Positions 6,479-13,772 of a DNA stretch of 37,084 nucleotides are shown piece after piece (positions within the stretch are counted from its first letter, which is position 1; the number at the start of each line of letters is the position of its first letter). Origin of the DNA: a virus; IMG/VR virus record IMGVR_UViG_3300006752_000077, positions 1-37,084 of that record; one strand, written 5' to 3'. The notes beneath the pieces were generated by a model, which saw nothing but the letters and a program-made list of their open reading frames with translations, had not been told where the DNA came from and made no database searches. The translations under genes were made by a program, and so were the position numbers.

Positions 6479-6924
6479 TACCTAGGTAGTCCTGCTTCTA
6501 TAAAGGCACCAATTGTTTCCATATCCTTTGCGGATAACATTCCTGCCTGTGCCCACATAGTGCTACTCATTGCACCAACCTGTTCTTTATTTTTGTATTG
6601 TACAAGTCTGTTTACAATGTATGATTTGTCTCTACCTTGTAAACTTGGAAATGGTCCCATACCACCGCCATCTGCTCCGTGACATGCGGCACAACCTGCC
6701 CATAAACTTCTAATGCTACTGAACTCATCAGCACTTGCTAATGCTTGTTTGCGTTGTTCTATCTCTGCTGGTGTTCCATACAGTTTAACATACTCAACAT
6801 AACATTCGCCTGTGCAACTATGTCCACCTGTGCCACCAGTGTATTCTAACTCTGGGTATACTTTAAATCCAAAGAACACCGCTATTGCTAGTGTTCCTAA
6901 TAATGCCATTCCTAATTCTCTCAT
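6478..6924 (-). CDS. Membrane-anchored class I cytochrome c
   Basis: This 148-aa protein has an N-terminal hydrophobic helix (about residues 5-22) that can act as an uncleaved anchor or signal. The haem c motif CAACH is at 78-82, followed by GADGGGMGPFPSLQGRD. The axial Met is probably M119 or M123 in AMSSTMWAQAGMLS, and the C-terminal helix DMETIGAFIEAGLP is typical of cytochrome c553/c4-like domains. An extra CTGEC motif sits at 37-41, between anchor and haem domain. The protein would carry electrons on the periplasmic side, with haem attached by the host maturation system. Cytochrome c genes are rare in phages. It overlaps micro-protein genes at both ends, so all three are co-translated. 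Confidence 0.9.
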   Translation of the reverse strand: MRELGMALLGTLAIAVFFGFKVYPELEYTGGTGGHSCTGECYVEYVKLYGTPAEIEQRKQALASADEFSSIRSLWAGCAACHGADGGGMGPFPSLQGRDKSYIVNRLVQYKNKEQVGAMSSTMWAQAGMLSAKDMETIGAFIEAGLPR

Positions 6925-6998
6925 TTCTTATCCTCAGTTCTTCTTACTATCCAAACTACTAATAATGTAAATACCATTCCTGCAAACACATATTCCAT
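6921..6998 (-). CDS. Micro-protein of 25 aa, single membrane helix
   Basis: The gene sits between the fusion enzyme and cytochrome c. The likely start is ATG 6998, just after the upstream TAG; an in-frame ATG at 7010 would overlap it. The stop overlaps the cytochrome start as ATGA. The product MEYVFAGMVFTLLVVWIV followed by RRTEDKK is a one-helix membrane peptide with a charged cytoplasmic tail. It recalls CcoQ-like small oxidase subunits in layout only. It mirrors the 23-residue peptide on the other side of the cytochrome gene. Confidence 0.6.
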   Translation of the reverse strand: MEYVFAGMVFTLLVVWIVRRTEDKK

Positions 6999-6999
6999 A

Positions 7000-7797
7000 C
7001 TATTCTCCATCGTAATACTCAAGACGCTCAATGTCGTCTTCGTTTGTTTCTTCACCATATTGTATTTCTATAATATGGCAAGGTTCTGTAGTCTTATTTA
7101 CAATTTGATGCCAACTACCTGCTCTAACAGTAAAGGATTGGTCTGTTTTAATAACATGGTATGAGTAATGCTCAGGTAAATCAGTGTCAGCACCATACTT
7201 AACTTCACATTGCCCTTTACTTACAAACCATATTTCACTTCGTTTAAAGTGTCGCTGATAACTAATTCCTTTACCTGGTTCAATAATAAGTTCTTTTACC
7301 TTTACCGCTGAGTCTTGAAACAAATCACTAAACTCGCCCCACACTCTGCGTTCTGTTGGATACTTCCATTCTTTTAATATCCAACTACTACTGTTGGATT
7401 TATCACTTCCGCCTACACCAAATTTAAATGTGTAGCCATCTACTGACATCTCTGGAATATTGTCTTTTGTTCTATCACCTCCGTTGCAAAAGATCCTATT
7501 ATATCCTGGGTATGCTTTCTTTATATGTTTTAAAGTACTACATACAGAACCGTCATTATCACCACCACCAAATACACTATCAACGTATTCAAGTCCTTCT
7601 ATTATATTTGCACGTTCTTCAAAAGGCATAAAAGGTCTACCTTTCTTTTTAGTTAACCATTCATCAGAGTTTACTATAACACATAGTTGGTCACCATATT
7701 TTTTTGCTTCTTTAAATAATTTTAAATGTCCTGAGTGCAAAGGATCAAATCCTCCACTTACAATTACTATTGAGGGTTTTTTACTTTCCACGATCAC
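7000..7797 (-). CDS. Cytidylyltransferase-like domain fused to a C-terminal cupin
   Basis: The N-terminal half is a HIGH-type nucleotidyltransferase: GGFDPLHSGH at about residues 15-24, then a nucleotide-binding region with FCNGGDRTKDNIPE. This is the family of TagD/GlmU-like glycerol-3-phosphate and heptose-phosphate transferases. The C-terminal half (about 170-255) is a cupin with PGKGISYQRHFKRSEIWFV, a strand FTVRAGSWHQIVN and an end EDDIERLEYYDGE, as in the isomerase domain of type II mannose-6-phosphate isomerase. The fusion could couple sugar-phosphate activation to isomerisation for a nucleotide sugar. The start is uncertain: GTG 7797 or GTG 7791, both behind AAGG; a TTG at 7824 lies deeper in the bS21 gene. 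Confidence 0.8.
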   Translation of the reverse strand: MIVESKKPSIVIVSGGFDPLHSGHLKLFKEAKKYGDQLCVIVNSDEWLTKKKGRPFMPFEERANIIEGLEYVDSVFGGGDNDGSVCSTLKHIKKAYPGYNRIFCNGGDRTKDNIPEMSVDGYTFKFGVGGSDKSNSSSWILKEWKYPTERRVWGEFSDLFQDSAVKVKELIIEPGKGISYQRHFKRSEIWFVSKGQCEVKYGADTDLPEHYSYHVIKTDQSFTVRAGSWHQIVNKTTEPCHIIEIQYGEETNEDDIERLEYYDGE

Positions 7798-8170
7798 GCA
7801 ACCTTCTGATGCGTTCCTTAGCAACCCAAGCCTTTCTTTTCTCTCGTTTACCTTTTAAATATTTTTGTCCGGAAACAGGAGTAGGCATATACTCTCCTTT
7901 AGCAATCATATTATCTTGTTCTTTTCTAGAACGTTTCTTTGCTTGATCCTTCATACGTTTTCGTTTTACTGAAGGTTTTTCGTAGTGTTCTCTTTTGGAA
8001 AGTTCTTTTTGGAAATCCATTTTTTCTAAAACTTTTTTAAGACGTCTTATAGCACCGTTAACATCATCATATCTTACTTCAATATTTCGACCCTTGAATT
8101 TATCTAAGTAATGTTCTTTCTTTTTAGGTTTGCTGTCCCTTTTTGTGTATTTGTTTTTATTAAATGCCAT
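7781..8170 (-). CDS. rpsU: Ribosomal protein bS21, extended form
   Basis: The core matches bS21: GRNIEVRYDDVNGAIRRLKK, then VLEKMDFQKELSKREHYEKP and SVKRKRMKDQAKKRSRK (about residues 27-84). At 129 aa it is nearly twice the bacterial length, with about 25 basic residues added in front and a C-tail of about 45 (EYMPTPVSGQKYLKGKREKR onward) that is also basic. bS21 sits near the 3' end of 16S rRNA on the small subunit and affects initiation; phage copies are known from marine phages. The ATG overlaps the clpX stop by 11 nt, with AGAGGAATAG as ribosome site. The context (clpX, cytochrome c) suggests late remodelling of host translation. Confidence 0.9.
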   Translation of the reverse strand: MAFNKNKYTKRDSKPKKKEHYLDKFKGRNIEVRYDDVNGAIRRLKKVLEKMDFQKELSKREHYEKPSVKRKRMKDQAKKRSRKEQDNMIAKGEYMPTPVSGQKYLKGKREKRKAWVAKERIRRLRDRGK

Positions 8171-9434
8171 CTATTCCTCTGTAAAGTTTGTAGTCCTCAT
8201 CTATCTCCTCTCTATTATCGTTAAAAATTAGGATAGGTTTAATTTCCTCTGCTGGATATTTATCGTAACGAACTCCTATAACACCTTTTTTATTGAGCTC
8301 ACTTGCTCTAAACATTATAGATGTAACACTATTTTCAACAAAAGATTTTAATGATCTTGCACCCACCTTGCTTTGATCTGCAAGTCTGGCTACATTAGAT
8401 AAGTATTCGTCTTCAAAATGTATATCTAAATTATCTATTTTTAGGAGTGCTTCAGTTTGTGATAAAACATTATTCTTTATGCTACCTAATATACTTTTTA
8501 GATGTGATTCGTTTAATTTTTCTAATGTTGCAATCACTGGAAGTCTACCTACGAGTTCAGGTATAAGTCCAAACTGTATTACATCTTGTGGTGTAACTGA
8601 TTCAAGTAATTCTTCTCTTACCTTGGTGTCTATAAGTTTACTATTGAATCCCATATTACTGTTCTTTCTTAATCGTTTTTCTATTTGAGCTTCTATACCT
8701 ACAAATGCTCCGCTTAATATAAACAACACATTACTAGTATCAAATTCTACATATTCGTCTGTAAATTTTTTACCTGTACCTACTTTAATTTTTGTTTTAG
8801 TTCCTTCTATAAGTCTTAACAAAGCCTGTTGTACACCTTCTCCACTTACATCTCTTGTACTTGTATTGCTCTCAGACTTCCTAGCCTTCTTATCAACCTC
8901 ATCTATAAAAACAACACCTCTTTGGGCTACTTCTATATCGTAATCTGCTAAACTTAAAAGTCTTTCTAAAACACTTTCTACGTCCTCACCAACATAACCT
9001 GCTTCAGTTAATGTTGTGGCATCAGCAATAGCAAATGGTACGTTGAGCTTCTTAGCAAGTGTCTTAGCAAGTAGTGTTTTACCTGTTCCAGTTGAACCCA
9101 TTAATAGTATATTTGTTTTCTCTAATTCAACATCTTTTACTTGATTAGTAATTCGTTTATAATGATTGTATGCATTTACAGACAATATTTCTTTAGCATA
9201 ATCTTGTGCCATTATATATTCGTCTAAAAAGGATTTAATTTCCATTGGTTTTGGAATGGAAGAGAAGTCTAAAGTATCGAAACTTAAATTACTGTCTTCT
9301 TTTACAATGTCATAACTTAATTTTATACATTCATCACAGATATAAACATTAGGACCTGCTATGAGTTTTTCAACTTCCTCTCTATGCTTACCACAGAAGT
9401 TACAATTTAGTTTTTGTTGTGTGTCGTCTGTCAT
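8160..9434 (-). CDS. clpX: ClpX, AAA+ unfoldase of the Clp protease
   Basis: At 424 aa it has full ClpX length. An N-terminal zinc domain (C11, C14, C33, C36) is followed by Walker A GSTGTGKT (113-120), pore loop GYVGED (146-151), Walker B VVFIDE (174-179), an Arg finger in ELVGRLPV (R297) and a sensor-2 GARSLK. The ClpP-docking loop is MGF (261-263) instead of IGF/LGF, so docking to host ClpP is plausible. The RKH pore loop that bacterial ClpX uses in ssrA recognition is replaced by GKKF (221-224), which suggests changed substrate choice. No clpP is in the window. Its ATG overlaps the stop of the upstream membrane-protein gene as ATGA. Confidence 0.95.
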   Translation of the reverse strand: MTDDTQQKLNCNFCGKHREEVEKLIAGPNVYICDECIKLSYDIVKEDSNLSFDTLDFSSIPKPMEIKSFLDEYIMAQDYAKEILSVNAYNHYKRITNQVKDVELEKTNILLMGSTGTGKTLLAKTLAKKLNVPFAIADATTLTEAGYVGEDVESVLERLLSLADYDIEVAQRGVVFIDEVDKKARKSESNTSTRDVSGEGVQQALLRLIEGTKTKIKVGTGKKFTDEYVEFDTSNVLFILSGAFVGIEAQIEKRLRKNSNMGFNSKLIDTKVREELLESVTPQDVIQFGLIPELVGRLPVIATLEKLNESHLKSILGSIKNNVLSQTEALLKIDNLDIHFEDEYLSNVARLADQSKVGARSLKSFVENSVTSIMFRASELNKKGVIGVRYDKYPAEEIKPILIFNDNREEIDEDYKLYRGIDGI

Positions 9435-11362
9435 TTATTTTTAGTTATGTACGTTTTATTTATGTCTGGTTCATCATCTGACTTCGGTAAAGGCGTGGCC
9501 CAGAATCCTATTTTCTTTCTAACTTCTTCTTCAGAAGATTTTTGTAACAGTTCTAATATTTCCTTTTCTGTTAGATCTTCTTTATTAAGTTCACTGTTAG
9601 CCATCAATCTTGCGGCTTCACGTAAGTCTCCAGTTGCGGCTTTTTCTACTTCAACCGGTACTTCCTTTTCTATGACCTGTGGAGGAGTCATTTTAAGATT
9701 AGTATTCTCTTGACGTAAAGCAGATATTTCAATTAGTAATTCGTTTACCTTATCTGTGTTTTCTACTTTTACAATTCTTTGTTTGCTTGGGACTTCAACG
9801 ACTCGCTCTGGTCCTGGAACTTCAACGATTCGTTCTGGTCCTGGGACTTCCTTTTCGACAATGCGTTCAACCTCCTTGATGACCTCAATCTCCTTTGGGA
9901 CTTCAACTTCAACGATCTTTTCAACTGGCACCTCCCTTTCAACTACCACTTCTTTAATTACTTCAACCGGAACTTCTACTATCTTCTCAACTTCTTTTTC
10001 TATTATAACTTCTTTAGGCTTATCGTCAAGAGCCTTTAATGTTTTTTTGTACTTCTTTTCCAATAACGATAAGGCCTTTTCTATTTTGTCCGCTCTTTTT
10101 TTTTGGGAGGCACTTTCTGCCATTGCCTTTGCGGCATCTTCTGCCGCACTAGGAAGGTCTGGCATATTATCGCCGTATATTTCTCTGCTTTGTTCTTCAA
10201 AATCACTATCCCAATATTTGTCTGGGTCGTCTTCTGGGTCCTTTGGAGTACTAGGTCCTGTGCTTTCTAAATTAATACCGTACCTAAGTAATGTCTGGTT
10301 TGCCGCAATCAATAACATAACTGCTAATGGATCAAATACAAAAACAAAAAGTAATATGAATATTCTTATTGCTTTGTCCATTACTGATTGGTCTGATGCA
10401 CCATAAAGTAATTCAGCCACATATTTAATTGGGCCTACTTCTCGCTCTAAGTCTCTTACTTTACTTTCTGCTTCAAACTTATCGTCTTTTAATACTGCAA
10501 TGACATCATATATACCATCTATCTGATTATTAAATTCGTCTATCTTAATTAAGTTATCGTCTTGTGCTGATTGGCTATTGTTTCTTAATCTGTTTATTTC
10601 AGCATTAGCACCGTTGATTGTGTCTTGTGCTTGTAATCTATATGCATCTATATTTGCTTGTTGCTTGTCTATGTCTACTTTTATATCTGCACGTTGTTGT
10701 TCTTGTTGGTTGTACAAGTCGTTTGCCTGTGCAACATAGTCTATTTTTTCTGTAGTGTCTCCTTGGAATATACCACCTTCATCTGTGGTTACAATCTCTA
10801 CACCTTTGTTTCTTAAATCGTTTACTGCTTTATCTAATACTGCTAGTTGGTCTCTAAGTCTGTCTATTTGTCCTTGTGCATAATCTATATCGCCTTGTAC
10901 TCTTTGCCATGCACCATCTCTTATAGTTTCTTGTTGTGATATACTTTCACTTACGTCAACACTTCCGCCTATACTGAGTATTCTATCTTCTATGATATCT
11001 ATTTTATTTTCTTCTCTGGCTATCTGTCCGTCTAGTCTATCTACTTCTGCAAATGCTACAGCACCATCGCTTGAAACATCAGAAGCCGCTTTAGAAAGAT
11101 AACCGTAGATACCAGCAGATGTAATTAACATAAGAACAATTACGGCACTACTAAGGTATGTTTTTAAGGCTAAGGAAGTTTCGTTCCAATAACGATACAG
11201 CCAACTTGCTGTAAGTAGTTTACCTACTTCTAATACACCAGCCATTATGGCTACACTTAGAGGCATGCCTCCAAAGAATATCATAAGTCCAGCAATACTG
11301 AACCAAGCGGCTACGCCGGCAATTGCCAGAGCGGTGATTAATGTAAGTAGTCCGAACCACAT
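9431..11362 (-). CDS. Large membrane and coiled-coil protein with VEVP-type repeats
   Basis: This is a 643-aa protein. Three or so membrane helices lie in residues 1-90 (including MWFGLLTLITALAIAGVAAW and SSAVIVLMLITSAGIYGYL). A long coiled coil of about 230 residues follows. A further hydrophobic helix lies near 325-345 (IFILLFVFVFDPLAVMLLI). Then comes a linker, a low-complexity stretch of repeated E-(K/R)-x-V-E-V-P units (about 455-535), and a final helix region. No enzymatic motif was seen. It may be a membrane-spanning scaffold or a superinfection/host-takeover protein. It is the first gene of the clpX operon, with a GATAAATA late box only 7 nt before the ATG. Confidence 0.75.
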   Translation of the reverse strand: MWFGLLTLITALAIAGVAAWFSIAGLMIFFGGMPLSVAIMAGVLEVGKLLTASWLYRYWNETSLALKTYLSSAVIVLMLITSAGIYGYLSKAASDVSSDGAVAFAEVDRLDGQIAREENKIDIIEDRILSIGGSVDVSESISQQETIRDGAWQRVQGDIDYAQGQIDRLRDQLAVLDKAVNDLRNKGVEIVTTDEGGIFQGDTTEKIDYVAQANDLYNQQEQQRADIKVDIDKQQANIDAYRLQAQDTINGANAEINRLRNNSQSAQDDNLIKIDEFNNQIDGIYDVIAVLKDDKFEAESKVRDLEREVGPIKYVAELLYGASDQSVMDKAIRIFILLFVFVFDPLAVMLLIAANQTLLRYGINLESTGPSTPKDPEDDPDKYWDSDFEEQSREIYGDNMPDLPSAAEDAAKAMAESASQKKRADKIEKALSLLEKKYKKTLKALDDKPKEVIIEKEVEKIVEVPVEVIKEVVVEREVPVEKIVEVEVPKEIEVIKEVERIVEKEVPGPERIVEVPGPERVVEVPSKQRIVKVENTDKVNELLIEISALRQENTNLKMTPPQVIEKEVPVEVEKAATGDLREAARLMANSELNKEDLTEKEILELLQKSSEEEVRKKIGFWATPLPKSDDEPDINKTYITKNK

Positions 11363-11369
11363 AATGTAC

Positions 11370-11377
11370 TATTTATC
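11370..11377 (-). promoter_or_regulatory. Late promoter GATAAATA for the clpX operon
   Basis: The minus strand reads GATAAATA, then 7 nt, then ATG at 11362. With T4-type initiation the leader would be about 2 nt. It is the only promoter-like element placed to drive the eight overlapping genes down to 5976. Confidence 0.65.
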
Positions 11378-11420
11378 GCTTATTTGTGTTCCATTAACAA
11401 CGTTTTGGATAAAGGTGTAT

Positions 11421-11428
11421 TATAAATA
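11421..11428 (+). promoter_or_regulatory. Late promoter TATAAATA, leaderless geometry
   Basis: This exact T4 late consensus is followed by 5 nt (TAGGA) and ATG at 11434, so the expected start of transcription is the A of ATG. It is divergent to the late box at 11370-11377. Confidence 0.8.
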
Positions 11429-11433
11429 TAGGA

Positions 11434-12612
11434 ATGCATATAGAAAAAATAGATAATATACAAAGTGCAGGAGATCATATACCTGGTCTAGTTGATTTAT
11501 TTTTAGACGAACAGTCATCTGATAAGTCACTTGTATATACAGAATTTTTTCCTAATATACATAAACACTTTGCAAATGAAATACAACAATTATTTACACT
11601 AGGAACATTACACGGCTCTAAAGGTGTAAGTGTAGATTTAGTTTGTTCTCAACCTTCTGATATTTACTATGAAATATGTCCTAAAACTTTACAGAGTTTA
11701 CCTAAAAACAAAATAAAATACTTTTTACAAAATTACAATGTAATTATACATGATTACGTTGAAGGTTCTTGGTGGTTTAATATGTCTATTACTCCTGTAG
11801 AATTTATAAGAAGTCTTAATATCTTACCACGTAATGTAATTTTATCAACTACTAGTGGCGATAACGAAGAAGTTAAAGAACTTAATATAAAATCAGGATT
11901 TTTTCCTTTGTGGATGATGAGAGAATATTCAGATCTTCATTCAGAACTTCCACTAGGTATTGAATTTAATTTTAATCCAAAAAAACTTGCTCTCATACCT
12001 GCAAGAAAGGCCAGGAGTAGTCGTGTAATATTACTTGCAAAAATGCATGAAAAAAAGTTACTAGACGATTGCGACTGGAGCCTAGTAATAAATTTTAATG
12101 AGGATGGAGAAGTTGGAGATTTTTTTACTAGTCCTGCACTTAGTCATAAAAGATTTAATTTAATGGAAACAAGCGATGAACCTTATATAAAAAACTTTTT
12201 CAATAGATACAGGAAAGAATTACCTAAAGTGTTTGAGGAAATCCCTAACAACTCTGTAGCAGATTGTAGATTCATTAATGCATCTTGGTTAGGTTCTTAT
12301 AATTATTATATTGCAACAGAACCAACATTAGGAGGTTCAATTCATGCTACGGAAAAAACTTGGAGAGGAATGGGTTTAGGCCTACCTGTAATTACTCTTG
12401 CAAGTGCAGGATTTAATACTTGGTTAGAATCACTAGGGTTTAAAACAATAGGCGACTTTGATCATTTAGACTGGGACGAAAGAGTATTTGCAATAGTAGA
12501 CTTCTTACAAAAACCTATAGATTTAGAGTATAATGAAAGTGTTGCTAGGCACAATTACAACTTAGTACACGATAAAAAGTTTATACTTAGTTTAATAAAT
12601 ATTCCAGAATAA
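11434..12612 (+). CDS. Glycosyltransferase-like protein, 392 aa
   Basis: The C-terminal third carries YYIATEPTLGGSIHATEKTW, then RGMGLGLPVITLASAGFNTW and LESLGFKTIGDFDHLDWDER. This TEKTW...(G)LPVI...LxxLGFKT pattern is shared by many marine phage proteins with a GT-B-like C-terminal nucleotide-sugar binding half. The N-terminal 200 residues are less conserved and not recognised. A role in glycosylating host surface, DNA or virion protein is possible; the acceptor is unknown. It is the only plus-strand gene between 1 and 15600 and starts directly at a late promoter without a ribosome site. Confidence 0.55.
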   Translation: MHIEKIDNIQSAGDHIPGLVDLFLDEQSSDKSLVYTEFFPNIHKHFANEIQQLFTLGTLHGSKGVSVDLVCSQPSDIYYEICPKTLQSLPKNKIKYFLQNYNVIIHDYVEGSWWFNMSITPVEFIRSLNILPRNVILSTTSGDNEEVKELNIKSGFFPLWMMREYSDLHSELPLGIEFNFNPKKLALIPARKARSSRVILLAKMHEKKLLDDCDWSLVINFNEDGEVGDFFTSPALSHKRFNLMETSDEPYIKNFFNRYRKELPKVFEEIPNNSVADCRFINASWLGSYNYYIATEPTLGGSIHATEKTWRGMGLGLPVITLASAGFNTWLESLGFKTIGDFDHLDWDERVFAIVDFLQKPIDLEYNESVARHNYNLVHDKKFILSLINIPE

Positions 12613-12643
12613 AAAAAGGGCAAGTAGATATCACTCTTGCCCT
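12611..12643 (-). terminator. Rho-independent terminator after queD
   Basis: On the minus strand an 8-bp stem AGGGCAAG/CTTGCCCT with an 11-nt loop is followed by seven T. It ends the minus transcript through queD and overlaps the stop of the convergent plus-strand gene. On the plus strand no T-run follows. Confidence 0.85.
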
Positions 12644-12680
12644 CGCTCAAAACTATTCGTTCATCATTTATCTTTCTTCG

Positions 12681-13166
12681 TTATTTCTCAGAATCTACAA
12701 ATCGTATCTTCTGAGTGTCTGCAAGTTCGCATGTTGCACTATTGGCTTCATGTTCTCTTACAGTGACCTTTTGAACCCAGCATCTTCCGTTGCTGATATC
12801 ATTAACAATCCGTTCTGCTTCGTCAAAGGCCTGTTCAGCAAATCTTTCACAACCTACTGCACCAACAACTCTCAGATCAATTAGATTTTTGTCTGCTAGT
12901 TCTTGGAATGTTTCAAACTCTGGGTCATCACTTGCTAACAAGTAAGTATGGTCAAACATATGTTTTAACCATTCTTTAAGTGGCTTTAGTCCACCAAAGT
13001 CTACGGCCCAGTTGCGATCATCTAATTCATCACAACCAAAAGTAAACTCAAATTGTATAGCATAACCGTGTATTAAGTTACAGTGACTATCAGCTCTCCA
13101 TTGTCTAAATGCACAACTGTGACCAGTTGCATGTGTATATGTTTTACCGGAATAAAAACGTTTCAT
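12681..13166 (-). CDS. queD: QueD/PTPS-family 6-carboxytetrahydropterin synthase-like protein
   Basis: This 161-aa protein shows the QueD order of motifs: THATGHSC with H16, the Cys-His stretch HCNLIHGY (C29, H33), VDFGGLKPL (as in VxDFxxLK), and FDHTYLL (as in LDHxxLN). A CEREHE-like end is seen as VREHEANSATCE. QueD makes 6-carboxytetrahydropterin, the second step to queuosine and to 7-deazaguanine DNA bases. The usual zinc motif HGH reads HGY here, so one zinc ligand is replaced. No queC, queE or folE is in the window. It has its own early promoter and an AGAGG ribosome site. Confidence 0.85.
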   Translation of the reverse strand: MKRFYSGKTYTHATGHSCAFRQWRADSHCNLIHGYAIQFEFTFGCDELDDRNWAVDFGGLKPLKEWLKHMFDHTYLLASDDPEFETFQELADKNLIDLRVVGAVGCERFAEQAFDEAERIVNDISNGRCWVQKVTVREHEANSATCELADTQKIRFVDSEK

Positions 13167-13190
13167 ACTTGTACCTCTAATATATTGTAT

Positions 13191-13218
13191 ATTATATACT
13201 CTATTTAGGCAATGTCAA
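13191..13218 (-). promoter_or_regulatory. Consensus sigma70-type promoter for queD
   Basis: The minus strand reads TTGACA (13218-13213), 16 bp, TATAAT (13196-13191). A short leader with AGAGG precedes the ATG at 13166. Confidence 0.85.
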
Positions 13219-13248
13219 GTACTTTATAGTATAATCTGGTTCAATATA

Positions 13249-13728
13249 CTAATCTTCCATTATTTTTTCTGCTTTATCAAAATCTTCTTGGCTTACAACG
13301 CCTTCACGTAATAATTTATCTCTGTTTACCATGTGCTTCGCTTGTACTTCTTCTTTGCTACCGCCAAAGTATGCCACAGCATTTCCTGTTTCAATAAGTA
13401 CATCTGTCGCTGGACGCCATGCGTCTTTCTCTGCATCATAAACATCAAAGTCACCTAAGATACGACCAAACTTACCTTTCATATCTTCGCCGTCTTTATT
13501 GACTTGTGTTTTTAAAACAGGACTTTCGCCTAAAATACTTTTTAATTTTTCTTTTGCGGCTAATCCAAATAACTTTTCTACTTTGTCTGATGTTCTGCTT
13601 TCAGGTGTATCAATACCCATCATGCGAACTCTTTCGTCTCTCAACCAGACACCAAATCCTAAATCTATATCTACGTCTACTGTGTCGCCGTCCACGACTT
13701 TCACGACGTTACATTTATATTCATACAT
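13249..13728 (-). CDS. Thermonuclease (staphylococcal nuclease family)
   Basis: This 159-aa SNase-fold protein has KVVDGDTVDVDIDLG near the N-terminus, then RVRMMGIDTPESR with R35, D40, T41 and E43 (nearly the same numbers as the staphylococcal enzyme), and GKFGRILGD with R89 in the place of the second catalytic Arg. All catalytic positions are present. These calcium-dependent enzymes cut DNA and RNA. No signal peptide is visible, so it probably acts in the host cytoplasm, for example in nucleic acid turnover. The leader has AGGAG and two possible promoters (see 13751-13772). Confidence 0.9.
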   Translation of the reverse strand: MYEYKCNVVKVVDGDTVDVDIDLGFGVWLRDERVRMMGIDTPESRTSDKVEKLFGLAAKEKLKSILGESPVLKTQVNKDGEDMKGKFGRILGDFDVYDAEKDAWRPATDVLIETGNAVAYFGGSKEEVQAKHMVNRDKLLREGVVSQEDFDKAEKIMED

Positions 13729-13750
13729 ACTGTTACTCCTAATTGTGTGT

Positions 13751-13772
13751 ATTATAACAGTATATATTTATC
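13751..13772 (-). promoter_or_regulatory. Dual early/late promoter region of the thermonuclease gene
   Basis: The minus strand has a late box GATAAATA (13772-13765). Downstream is an extended -10 TGTTATAAT whose TATAAT is at 13756-13751, with no good -35. Either could drive the gene. A leader with AGGAG follows. Confidence 0.5.

Noticed and set aside
8257-8264. GATAAATA inside clpX as a definite promoter
   Set aside because: The octamer is expected by chance in AT-rich DNA and no start codon lies at the 5-nt distance; kept only as a weak observation.
9756-10406. Long plus-strand frame opposite the VEVP-repeat protein gene
   Set aside because: It is the antisense of a low-complexity repeat with repetitive Thr/Ser composition; the minus strand has the coherent membrane/coiled-coil protein and operon context.
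12611-12643. Bidirectional terminator
   Set aside because: The T-run exists only on the minus strand; the plus strand continues with CGCTC after the stem.
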